Assembly: GCA_020025915.1 (NCBI GenBank)
Contig: JAHHRH010000067.1
Location: forward strand, 1-7,167
Direction of reading: 5' to 3'
DNA: 7,167 nt
Origin: Sutterella sp.
GTDB taxonomy: Bacteria > Pseudomonadota > Gammaproteobacteria > Burkholderiales > Burkholderiaceae_F
Positions 1 through 6,332 of the stretch are shown piece by piece. Made by a program: the position numbers and the translations under genes. Each line of letters starts with the position of its first letter. The stretch's first letter is position 1. Under the pieces are notes generated by a model. The model did not search any database and was not told where the DNA came from. It was given only the letters and a program-made list of their open reading frames with translations.

Positions 1-3
1 CTG

Positions 4-54
4 GTGGGTTGTGGTGTGGGAGGGGGAACCCGTGAGGGAACCCTCTACCCGATC
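4..54 (+). repeat. Left copy of a 51-bp terminal inverted repeat
   Basis: Bases 4-54 are the exact reverse complement of 7117-7167, and the match stops at base 55. One strand is G-rich, with runs GGG (6-8), GGG (18-20), GGGGG (22-26) and GGG (36-38). The octamer GGGAACCC occurs twice, 12 bases apart (24-31 and 36-43), and the second copy lies in the near-palindrome GAGGGAACCCTC (34-45). Three extra bases precede the repeat at the left edge, while the right copy ends exactly at the window end. It could be a transposon end, an invertible-segment boundary or a dispersed repeat at which an assembly stopped. The sequence alone does not decide. Confidence 0.93.
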
Positions 55-65
55 GAGCTAAGTTT

Positions 66-95
66 AAAAACTCCTTCTTATTGACAAAAACTCCT
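66..95 (+). repeat. Direct repeat AAAAACTCCT, two copies 20 bp apart
   Basis: AAAAACTCCT occurs at 66-75 and 86-95. The bases after each copy are also related (TCTTATTGAC and ATTGTGAC). The 20-bp spacing is close to two helical turns and the pair lies just upstream of the proposed regulator promoter, so it could be a direct-repeat operator. That role is inference. Confidence 0.6.
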
Positions 96-96
96 A

Positions 97-126
97 TTGT
101 GACTTCAGCATCTCCTCATGTATATT
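97..126 (+). promoter_or_regulatory. Possible promoter of the Crp/Fnr regulator gene
   Basis: TTGTGA (97-102) matches the sigma-70 -35 consensus at four of six bases. TATATT (121-126) matches the -10 consensus at five of six, with an 18-bp spacer. Transcription would then begin near 133, downstream of the first in-frame ATG at 118, and would leave a leader of about 40 nt before the ATG at 172. A better -35 (TTGACA, 81-86) has no -10 at the right distance. Confidence 0.3.
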
Positions 127-171
127 GATGAGCATTTTGATGACAACCATACGAGTCTTGAGGTTGAATTC

Positions 172-882
172 ATGCGCCAGATGTTTACAGTGGGCCCTTA
201 TATTCCTCCGCCAGACCCTCAGCCCGTCATTGATGTTCTCAAAACCCACGGTACGCCTAGACGCGTCCGACGTGGTGATTTACTCAAAGCTGCCGAAGAA
301 TCGGGAAGACTCTTTCTAGTAGAAGAGGGGCTTTGTTGTTACCTATCCACTTGTACGCCGCATCCATATATTCCGTTTTTGATGACACCAGGGTGCACCA
401 TGGGCGACATTACTACGCTCGGTCACCGTAACTACGCAATTGAGTGGCGTGCCCTTTCTGACAGCACCATCATCGTTGTTCCTCCTCGAGTTCTTGAAGA
501 CGTCCTTACCAACCCAACGCTTCGAGCCCTCAAGATTCAACACCTCATCTCTAAGGAAGAATCGTCACTAGAAGGCATGTCTGCAAATTTCACGCTCGAA
601 CCTGCCATTCGGCTTCGAGTACTTTTTCAACAACTGATTGAGGCTACTGGAACGTTAACCGAAGGTTGGATGCCTATTCCCTACCGACTCACAGCCGAAT
701 GTCTTGGCATGGTCGTTAACCTTACTAGAGCCAATGTCTCAAGACTGATTAGCGAATGGGGACATCAAGAGCTTGTACACCGCATGGGCCAAGATCTCGA
801 AGTGCATGCAGCTCTCTTTAATAATCTTCCCGATTGGCAATCTAAATCTTGGCGAGAACAAGCACCAACTCGTTTCTCGTAA
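172..882 (+). CDS. Crp/Fnr-family transcriptional regulator
   Basis: The protein has 236 residues from ATG 172. The N-terminal two thirds looks like a cyclic-nucleotide-binding-type beta-roll (VRRGDLL at about 32-38, then LFLVEEG). The C-terminal third carries a Crp-type winged helix-turn-helix at about 171-202, with RLTAECLGMV followed by the recognition helix TRANVSRLISEW. It lacks the N-terminal cysteine cluster of Fnr, so an Fnr-type 4Fe-4S oxygen switch is not supported. It does have cysteines at about 55, 56, 61 and 75 in the sensor domain. The start at 172 is preferred because GAGG (160-163) lies 8 nt upstream, whereas the in-frame ATG at 118 (254 residues) has no ribosome binding site and may precede the transcription start. 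It lies 188 bp upstream of the cytochrome/reductase genes on the same strand, so control of that set is a reasonable inference. The effector is unknown. Confidence 0.88.
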   Translation: MRQMFTVGPYIPPPDPQPVIDVLKTHGTPRRVRRGDLLKAAEESGRLFLVEEGLCCYLSTCTPHPYIPFLMTPGCTMGDITTLGHRNYAIEWRALSDSTIIVVPPRVLEDVLTNPTLRALKIQHLISKEESSLEGMSANFTLEPAIRLRVLFQQLIEATGTLTEGWMPIPYRLTAECLGMVVNLTRANVSRLISEWGHQELVHRMGQDLEVHAALFNNLPDWQSKSWREQAPTRFS

Positions 883-927
883 AACCATCACAATGATTTC
901 TTCCGTCTAAAAGTACTTCATTTTGAT

Positions 928-976
928 TTTTTAGGGTTTACACCACATAGATCGTTTATCAGAGCAAACCCAAAAA
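928..976 (+). other. Long inverted repeat in the regulator-cytochrome gap
   Basis: TTTTT-A-GGGTTT (928-939) pairs with AAACCC-AAAAA (966-976), giving 11 base pairs with one bulged A around a 26-nt loop. It overlaps in part with the small hairpin at 978-998. It could be an alternative RNA fold in the leader of the cytochrome gene, or a DNA dyad. The loop is long and the outer pairs are A-T, so confidence is limited. Confidence 0.35.
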
Positions 977-977
977 G

Positions 978-998
978 TGTGCTGAGAAGCACAGTTTT
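978..998 (+). terminator. Weak terminator-like hairpin after the regulator gene
   Basis: TGTGCT (978-983) and AGCACA (988-993) form a perfect 6-bp stem closed by the GNRA-type tetraloop GAGA and followed by GTTTT. It would end the regulator transcript about 100 nt past the stop codon. The stem and T-run are short, so it may be partial or part of the cytochrome leader. Confidence 0.4.
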
Positions 999-1017
999 CA
1001 AGACTCAACTTTCTTAA

Positions 1018-1067
1018 AGTTCTCCTCTAGTGGCGCTTTTTACCGCCATCAAGACCACAGGAGAACT
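1018..1067 (+). promoter_or_regulatory. Leader stem-loop covering the cytochrome RBS
   Basis: AGTTCTCCT (1018-1026) is the exact complement of AGGAGAACT (1059-1067), which contains the Shine-Dalgarno AGGAG (1059-1063) of the cytochrome gene. Two more A-U pairs can form beyond a bulged C. The enclosed loop holds an inner hairpin, TGGCG (1031-1035) with CGCCA (1044-1048). When folded, the ribosome binding site would be paired. This is the arrangement of translational switches such as RNA thermometers, riboswitches or protein-controlled leaders. It matches no named riboswitch class that I recognise. Confidence 0.5.
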
Positions 1068-1070
1068 CTT

Positions 1071-1424
1071 ATGAAGCCCCTCACCACCCTTGCCGCCCTG
1101 ATATTGACGACTTTTATCGCCATCGGGTCTACACAAGCTGCCGACCAAAAATTCGGCGCTGATCGTCACGTCGCCATAGGTATGACGTGCGAATCCTGCC
1201 ACGGCCCCGATAAAGCCAATCCTCAGGAAGTGACGATCAAGACCTGTACACAGTGCCATAACACGAAGGATTTGGTTGAAAAGACCAAGAACATAAAGCC
1301 ACAGAATCCACACACGTCTCCACACTATCAGGATCAGCTTGAATGCACTAACTGCCACCTCATGCATAGCAAATCTGAAGATTTCTGTGCTCAGTGCCAC
1401 CAATTCGGCTTCAAGGTGCCTTAA
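1071..1424 (+). CDS. Periplasmic tetraheme cytochrome c (flavocytochrome c3 heme-domain type)
   Basis: The protein has 117 residues. A Sec signal peptide spans about 1-23, with MKP, a hydrophobic core, then STQA before ADQ. Four CXXCH heme-attachment motifs follow: CESCH (40-44), CTQCH (59-63), CTNCH (92-96) and CAQCH (106-110). Other histidines (33, 81, 85, 99) are candidates for distal heme ligands. The size and heme spacing resemble the N-terminal tetraheme domain of Shewanella flavocytochrome c fumarate reductase, here a separate protein. It would take electrons from a membrane quinol dehydrogenase, not present here, and pass them to the flavoprotein encoded 107 bp downstream. The start is supported by AGGAG at 1059-1063, 7 nt upstream, which may be masked by a leader helix. 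Confidence 0.92.
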   Translation: MKPLTTLAALILTTFIAIGSTQAADQKFGADRHVAIGMTCESCHGPDKANPQEVTIKTCTQCHNTKDLVEKTKNIKPQNPHTSPHYQDQLECTNCHLMHSKSEDFCAQCHQFGFKVP

Positions 1425-1449
1425 TCCAAAACAAGTTTTAGATTTAAAA

Positions 1450-1505
1450 ATCGGCTACCTCGAAGCCGATACCCTTCTCGAAGTTCTTATTAACCAGGAA
1501 CTTTG
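1450..1505 (+). other. Two intercistronic hairpins between cytochrome and flavoprotein genes
   Basis: ATCGGCT (1450-1456) and AGCCGAT (1464-1470) form a perfect 7-bp stem with a 7-nt loop. CGAAGTTC (1479-1486) and GAACTTTG (1498-1505) form an 8-bp stem with one G-U pair. Neither is followed by a U-run, so they are unlikely to be strong intrinsic terminators. In RNA they could set the relative levels of the two subunits by protecting the upstream message. The second ends 13 nt before the flavoprotein ribosome binding site. Confidence 0.4.
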
Positions 1506-1531
1506 TGAATTTCTTAAAAGGAGTAATCATT

Positions 1532-3061
1532 ATGACTAATCAGTCTCGTCGTGCATTCCTCAGCCGTAGCGCCCTATTTGGCGCAGCTGCTGCCGCATCT
1601 GCCATTGCTACCCCAGCCTTCTCCGCCGAAGTTCCACAGAAGTGGGATGAAACGACTGGCTTGCTCATCATCGGTACGGGATTTGCAGGGTTGGCTGCTG
1701 CACTTGAAGCCCACTACCTCGGCGCTAAGAACGACGAAATCATGATCGTTGAAAAGATGCCAACCCCGGGCGGCAACTCGATCATTAACGGTGGTGCTGT
1801 TGCTGCCGCTGGCACCGACATGCAGAAGAAGGACGGCATTAAGGACTCTGCCGACCTTCTCTATAGCGACATTCTTAAGGCTGGTGGTGGTCTCTGCCAT
1901 CCAGCACTTGCTCGCCGTATTGCTGACGAATCTGTTGCTAACTACGAATGGCTTCGTGATAAGGTCGGTGTTAAGTTCAAGGCTGTAACGTACCATGGTG
2001 GTCACTCTGTCAAGCGAAGCCACGCTGTGACAAACAACTCTGGTTCTGGCTTCGTTCTCCCGATGCTTGAACGCTTGAAAGAATTTGGTATTGAACCTCG
2101 CCTTCGTGTCATCGTTGACCAAATTATCGTGAACGATAAGAAGGAAGTCTTGGGTGTTAAGGCTCGTACGGGCTATCGTTTCGGTAAGGAAAACACGGGG
2201 AAGGTTACCTATATCCGCGCCACCAAGGGTGTGCTTATCGCCGCTGGTGGTTTTGCTCAGAACGTCAAGTATCGTATGAGTCAGGACCCCCGCCTTAATG
2301 AAAAGTTCACCTCCACTAACCATCGAGGCGCTACAGGTGAAATGATTATGGAAGCCCAGGAAATCGGTGCCAACACCGTTCAAATGGACTGGATTCAGTT
2401 GGGTCCGTGGACGTCTCCTGACGAACAGGGCTTCGGTGTTGCCCCGCTCTTTGTTGAATCCGCTATTGGTTACGGCCCAATGATCGACCCTGCAACGGGT
2501 AAGCGTTTCATCAAAGAAACGGGTAACCGTAAGGTTCGTGCTGACGCTATCGTTGCTATCGGTCACCCATGCCTCATCTACACGTGCGAAGCTAACGTGA
2601 TGAAAGAAATCGTTGGCCGCAACATGACACAGAAGCTCTTTGACCATGCGATGAACACTAAGGTAGTTCGTAAGTTCGCTACATTGAAGGAGATGGCTGA
2701 CTTCTACAAGATCCCATTTGCTGAACTCGAAAAGACGAATACCACGTTTAACAACTACATGAAGGCTAAGAAGGATCCGGAATTCGATTGCCAATTCTTT
2801 GATGATACTTCCCTTAACGACAAGGGTCCCTTCTACGCTGTCCGTTTGTGGCCGCGCGTCCACCACTGCATGGGCGGCCTCGAAATCAATGACAACGCTC
2901 AGGTGATGAGCGTTCGTAGTACCCCGATCAAGGGGCTCTACGCAGCTGGTGAAGCCACGGGTGGTGTGCACGGCATGGTTCGTCTTGGCACCGTCGCTGT
3001 AGCAGACTGCATGATCTTCGGTCGTATTGCCGCACGTCATGCCTTCGGTAAGACGAAGTAA
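1532..3061 (+). CDS. Tat-exported FAD-dependent reductase, fumarate-reductase/flavocytochrome c flavoprotein family
   Basis: The protein has 509 residues from ATG 1532, with AAGGAG at 1518-1523, 8 nt upstream; an upstream in-frame GTG at 1505 has no such support. A twin-arginine signal (SRRAFLSRS, hydrophobic run, AFSA at about 29-32) implies export of the folded, FAD-loaded protein. The FAD site shows GTGFAGLAAALEA (48-60) and GGNSIINGG (80-88). By alignment from memory to Shewanella FccA, R333 matches the proton-donating arginine 402. H444-H445 in VHHCMGG and R484 in HGMVRLG match the residues that hold the reacting carboxylate. G291 replaces H365 and V308 replaces T377, the two residues that hold fumarate's other carboxylate. 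I see no FMN-binding or heme domain; heme is supplied by the upstream cytochrome. The role is probably anaerobic respiration on an alpha,beta-unsaturated carboxylate other than fumarate. The exact substrate cannot be read from sequence. Confidence 0.9.
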   Translation: MTNQSRRAFLSRSALFGAAAAASAIATPAFSAEVPQKWDETTGLLIIGTGFAGLAAALEAHYLGAKNDEIMIVEKMPTPGGNSIINGGAVAAAGTDMQKKDGIKDSADLLYSDILKAGGGLCHPALARRIADESVANYEWLRDKVGVKFKAVTYHGGHSVKRSHAVTNNSGSGFVLPMLERLKEFGIEPRLRVIVDQIIVNDKKEVLGVKARTGYRFGKENTGKVTYIRATKGVLIAAGGFAQNVKYRMSQDPRLNEKFTSTNHRGATGEMIMEAQEIGANTVQMDWIQLGPWTSPDEQGFGVAPLFVESAIGYGPMIDPATGKRFIKETGNRKVRADAIVAIGHPCLIYTCEANVMKEIVGRNMTQKLFDHAMNTKVVRKFATLKEMADFYKIPFAELEKTNTTFNNYMKAKKDPEFDCQFFDDTSLNDKGPFYAVRLWPRVHHCMGGLEINDNAQVMSVRSTPIKGLYAAGEATGGVHGMVRLGTVAVADCMIFGRIAARHAFGKTK

Positions 3062-3083
3062 CTTCTAAATAAAAAACAAATTT

Positions 3084-3112
3084 CGCGTCCGACACCCACT
3101 CGGTCGGACGCG
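3084..3112. other. Strong GC-rich hairpin after the flavoprotein gene
   Basis: CGCGTCCGAC (3084-3093) and GTCGGACGCG (3103-3112) form a perfect 10-bp stem with a 9-nt loop, starting 23 bases after the flavoprotein stop codon. In the rightward direction no U-run follows, so it may stabilise the upstream 3' end or terminate only partly. The A-rich stretch just to its left would give a U-rich tail only to a leftward transcript, yet no leftward gene is seen nearby. Confidence 0.6.
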
Positions 3113-3129
3113 CCTTGCCATATTCATGA

Positions 3130-3158
3130 CAGCTGACTTATGTCCCATAGGTCAGTTG
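3130..3158 (+). promoter_or_regulatory. 13-bp stem-loop in the porin leader
   Basis: CAGCTGACTTATG (3130-3142) pairs with CATAGGTCAGTTG (3146-3158), giving 13 pairs including two G-U, around a 3-nt loop. It ends 12 nt before the porin ribosome binding site AAGGA (3171-3175). No U-run follows, so it is not a standard terminator. It may be a leader element controlling porin translation or message stability, or a DNA dyad bound by a regulator. Confidence 0.5.
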
Positions 3159-3183
3159 CCATTCCCTCCAAAGGAATACCATC

Positions 3184-4307
3184 ATGAAAAAAAACGCCCT
3201 CGCGATTGTTCTCTCTGTTTTTTGTCGCCATGACCACTGGCGTTCAAGCCGCTAACGTTCAGATCTATGGTCTTATCGATACGAGTATTGTTTACGAACA
3301 TTCTGATCCCGATGTAACTGGCCAAAAGGCCACCAATAAGCTGACCATGGAAAACGCTCAGCAGTTTGGTTCTCGATTCGGTCTTCGTGGTAGCGAAGAT
3401 TGGGGAAACGGCCTAAAGCTTGGCTTTACACTTGAGTCTGGCTTTAAATCTGATACAGGCGAACTCAACCAGCAGGGTCGTCTCTTCGGTCGTGAAGCCA
3501 ACATCTCGGTTTCAGGTCAATATGGTACGCTTTGGGCAGGTCTCCTGCCGATCTTTGGCAGCACGCTCAGTGCTAACGGTCTTTTCCGCGCCATTGACCA
3601 CGTAACCGCTAACTACACGACCGCTTTTGGTACGGGTACAGCCACAGCTTGTCTGATGACCCGAGTTGACAATGCCATTGCCTATCATACGCCGACTATT
3701 GCAGGCTTCACTGGTTATGCAATGTACTCCTTCAAAATGAACAACAAAGCCAGCGATACCAATGAACAGGTCGAAGGAAAAAACTCATCAGACCGCTACG
3801 CTTCGCTTGCTGTTCGCTATCATGCTGGTGCTCTTGAAAGTGTACTCGTCGCCGATACGACCGACTGGGGTAATAAACCCAACCATTCCAATCAGAACGA
3901 CGGTTGGACGGTCACCCTCTGTGGTAACTACACGCTTGATAATGGCTTGAAGCTCCTTGCCTTCTATCAGCAATTTGAAAACCAGCTTCTCAACACCAAG
4001 GCACGCGCCGGTGTTGGTTTAACTGGTATTGAAGCTCTACTTAAAGCGCAGGATACTCCTGACAGTTACAGTTACGTGACGGGCTGGGGCGCAGGCATTG
4101 GTACCAACTATCCAGTCGTTGGTGGCGTTGCTCGAATCGCTCTCAACCATCGCGAAATGGATAATGGAAACGACATTGACTTCACACGTACCACCGTCGG
4201 TGCTGCCTTCGACTACCCGCTATCGAAGCAGACAGCGCTTTACACCATGGGTGGTTGGTCTTAAGAAAAAGTTGAAAGCCATGGTTGGTATGGTGCACCG
4301 CTTCTAA
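3184..4307 (+). pseudogene. Gram-negative trimeric-type porin with two frameshifts
   Basis: This is an outer-membrane diffusion porin of the betaproteobacterial family. The mature protein begins ANVQIYG and is rich in alternating beta-strand patterns, with YGTLWAGLL and TRVDNAIAYHTP typical of the family. The best start is ATG 3184, with AAGGA 8 nt upstream. That frame is closed after 23 codons, and the porin frame is open only over 3206-4264, whose TTG start lacks a ribosome binding site. Removing one base in the T6 run (3218-3223) joins MKKNALAIVLSVF to VAMTTGVQA, a textbook signal peptide; removing one A from the A8 run (3187-3194) also works. A second single-base excess near 4261-4262 stops the frame at TAA 4262. 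Correcting it gives GGWSKKKLKAMVGMVHRF, ending in the terminal phenylalanine needed for outer-membrane assembly. The corrected length is about 373 residues, normal for the family. It could be a decayed gene, a phase-variable gene or sequence error. Confidence 0.85.
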
Positions 4308-4385
4308 CTTTACGAACGCTTGATTCCGAGACCGACTTCGTATCCTCTTTGGTCTCAGGCGAACTTCAAAGTGAAACATGGATCT

Positions 4386-4417
4386 ACCCCGGTTTGTCTT
4401 AGACAGCCGGGGTTTTT
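4386..4417 (+). terminator. Intrinsic terminator after the porin gene
   Basis: ACCCCGG (4386-4392) and CCGGGGT (4407-4413) form a 7-bp GC-rich stem, with a further GTC/GAC pairing inside the loop. It is followed by TTTTT (4413-4417). It lies about 80 nt past the restored porin stop codon and is the only convincing rho-independent terminator for the rightward block. Confidence 0.85.
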
Positions 4418-4444
4418 CTCTTGAGCTTTTAACCACAACCACGA

Positions 4445-4475
4445 AAGAGGGATACCCTTCGTAGCCCCCCCTCTT
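4445..4475 (-). other. Dyad downstream of assT
   Basis: AAGAGGG (4445-4451) is the complement of CCCTCTT (4469-4475). On the minus strand this gives a hairpin about 30 nt past the assT stop codon with a 17-nt loop. No U-run follows in that direction, so it is at best a weak end signal. The rest of the gap 4308-4506 holds only the rightward terminator and a small GAGACC/GGTCTC dyad (4328-4356). Confidence 0.3.
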
Positions 4476-4506
4476 AGTCAGTCGACAGATTATTGTTCGT
4501 TATGAA

Positions 4507-6315
4507 TTAACGCACAAAGGCCTTTTGTACATCAATCGGCAGCGCACGATAGCCAAGACCACCCTTGATGTGCATTTCAAAGGCAGGCTGATTTTCACCC
4601 CAACGGAATTCCGTTAAAACGGGCAAAGGCCCTTCTTTGCTACCCACGCCAATACTTGCCCAGTAAACCACAACCGAATCCTTATCTGCCTGGTATTCAA
4701 CTGAGGACGTAATTGGCGAATAGATTTCGTGACCACGTTTTTTACCGTAGCTCCAAACCTGCTGCACCGTCATCGCCTTCTGATCGATCTTGTAGACCAC
4801 AGCACGGCTATATTTTTCTGTCTTATCTTCTGGTTGCACAAAGGCTCGACCGTCACCGTTATCAAAGACAGACATGTAAATAATATCGCCCTTACTAAAC
4901 TTCTCGATCTTCCAAGCCGTATGCTGCGTCCAAGCCCAGTCGAAGTCCCCTTCGCATTTACCGATACGGCACTTCAAGGGTTGTCCCTTTTCGTCCACGG
5001 GCGTGAGCACCTTTGCCTTCAGGTCATTACGCCAACCATTAGGGGCAGCCAAGATCCACTTCACTTCTTTATCGCGACCGATCTTCACAACTGCTGACTG
5101 ATGGCGTGACGACAAGATGATCGAATCGTCGGCGCTGTCATGGTCAACCGAATTCACGTGAGCCCAATTGCGACCTGCACCCGTCCCCGTAATATCACCA
5201 AAGGCATGCTTGGCTTCAAGTTTGGCGAGCTGTTCGGCCGACAACGTCTGGCCGCTCTTTTCAATGTCCACATTCAAGCAAACAGCGCCTTGGTCAATGG
5301 ACTTCAAGACGATATTACGATTGGGATCCAAAATATCAAAGAGGCGCCATTCGTCAACGACGTTGCCGTCACGATCCACTTCAATAATGACGTCGCGCAC
5401 CGTATGTACGCGCGAATTGTCTGCACGACGTAAATCCGCAGAAGCAACACGCAAGAAGTAGTGGCCATTGTCGCTGGGCATCATCGCATGGCTAAAGTCT
5501 GCGTAGTTCACCGGCAAGCGACGATTAAAGATTTCACGACCCATGAGGTCGTATTTGCCATAGCGCTGACCATAACCCCACGTCAAGGCACCGTCATCAT
5601 TTTGGTGGAAACCCATCATGATGCCCGCTTGATAGAGCGACTCACTGTCGTAAATCTTGTCTGGCTTCATGTACCAACGGATTTCGCCCTTGGTATCCAA
5701 GATGGCATTGCGCGGTGGATTATTCCATTGTAAAGCGCCACCCAACGGGTTATTCCACACAGCCTGACTACTCTTAGCGTCCACCGCGCCCAAGTTATTA
5801 ATAAAGTAAAGACGATCCGCAAAAGCCTTCGGTGCTGGCTTAGTCACCGTGGCCTTCATAAAGTCCTGCGGAATCGACGGATTACCCGTGACATCCAACC
5901 AAACAGGGGCTGTCCAAATGTCATACGTTTCCGTGAATTCTTTTTCTTCACCTAAGAACACACGCGTGTAGGTGACTTCGACCTTATTTTTATAGTCGGC
6001 ATATAAGCCAAACACTGGAATGCCACCATGCGTACGAAGCGCCTGAGGACCTACGTCATAACAAATTTCTTGGCCATCCTTTTTAGGCACAATGCGTACC
6101 GTCGCCTTCTTCAAAACGTAGCCACCGTTACGAATCACAGCCGTCAACGGTGCCAACCCATAGGGATTCACAACCGTTTGCCCTAACTGACCTTGTGTCT
6201 GATACGTGACCGCAGTACCACTTGGTCCGCCCACAGCATAGGAAACGGACGGCATGGCTAGACACGCCGCAAGGAGACCGGCAGCTACCGGCATAAGTCG
6301 AAAATCAGAACGCAC
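4507..6315 (-). CDS. assT: Periplasmic arylsulfate sulfotransferase (AssT)
   Basis: This PAPS-independent enzyme moves sulfate from one phenolic ester to another phenol through a sulfated histidine. The protein has 602 residues, close to the roughly 598-residue precursor of E. coli CFT073 AssT. Active-site motifs are H276 in SHAMMP, H386 in WAHVNSVDHD, R404 in SSRHQS and H465 in WTQHTAW. Their spacing fits H252, H356, R374 and H436 of the E. coli mature enzyme, H436 being the sulfated residue. C449 and C454 lie where E. coli has its essential disulfide. The start is GTG, with GGAGG 7 nt upstream. The signal sequence is ambiguous: SYA (25-27) suggests ordinary cleavage, but LAAC (15-18) also fits a lipobox. 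DsbL/DsbI, the oxidase pair linked to AssT in uropathogenic E. coli, are not in the window. It is convergent with the porin gene and follows the 187-residue gene by 103 bp. Confidence 0.95.
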   Translation of the reverse strand: MRSDFRLMPVAAGLLAACLAMPSVSYAVGGPSGTAVTYQTQGQLGQTVVNPYGLAPLTAVIRNGGYVLKKATVRIVPKKDGQEICYDVGPQALRTHGGIPVFGLYADYKNKVEVTYTRVFLGEEKEFTETYDIWTAPVWLDVTGNPSIPQDFMKATVTKPAPKAFADRLYFINNLGAVDAKSSQAVWNNPLGGALQWNNPPRNAILDTKGEIRWYMKPDKIYDSESLYQAGIMMGFHQNDDGALTWGYGQRYGKYDLMGREIFNRRLPVNYADFSHAMMPSDNGHYFLRVASADLRRADNSRVHTVRDVIIEVDRDGNVVDEWRLFDILDPNRNIVLKSIDQGAVCLNVDIEKSGQTLSAEQLAKLEAKHAFGDITGTGAGRNWAHVNSVDHDSADDSIILSSRHQSAVVKIGRDKEVKWILAAPNGWRNDLKAKVLTPVDEKGQPLKCRIGKCEGDFDWAWTQHTAWKIEKFSKGDIIYMSVFDNGDGRAFVQPEDKTEKYSRAVVYKIDQKAMTVQQVWSYGKKRGHEIYSPITSSVEYQADKDSVVVYWASIGVGSKEGPLPVLTEFRWGENQPAFEMHIKGGLGYRALPIDVQKAFVR

Positions 6316-6332
6316 TCTTTAGCCTCCATTTC

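Noticed and set aside
4..38. G-quadruplex in the terminal repeat
   Set aside because: Four G-runs exist, but two of the loops are 9 nt and only one is short. The case is too weak to list as a feature.
24..43. Tandem GGGAACCC octamers considered as the start of a CRISPR or iteron array
   Set aside because: There are only two copies 12 bases apart and no further units or spacers. They are internal structure of the 51-bp repeat.
883..1070. Fnr or Crp binding sites upstream of the cytochrome gene
   Set aside because: Only half-sites such as TTGAT (923-927) and TCACA (889-893) are present, with no partner half-site at the right spacing.
1574..3040. Long open frame (488 codons) on the minus strand inside the flavoprotein gene
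   Set aside because: It lies wholly opposite a gene with clear FAD and catalytic motifs, has no ribosome binding site, and its translation shows no recognisable domain. It is a codon-bias shadow.
3084..3112. Classical rho-independent terminator for the reductase operon
   Set aside because: The stem is excellent, but rightward it is followed by CCTTGCC, not a U-run. I list it only as a hairpin.
4328..4356. GAGACC/GGTCTC dyad after the porin gene
   Set aside because: Six base pairs around a 17-nt loop, next to a real terminator. It is easily expected by chance.
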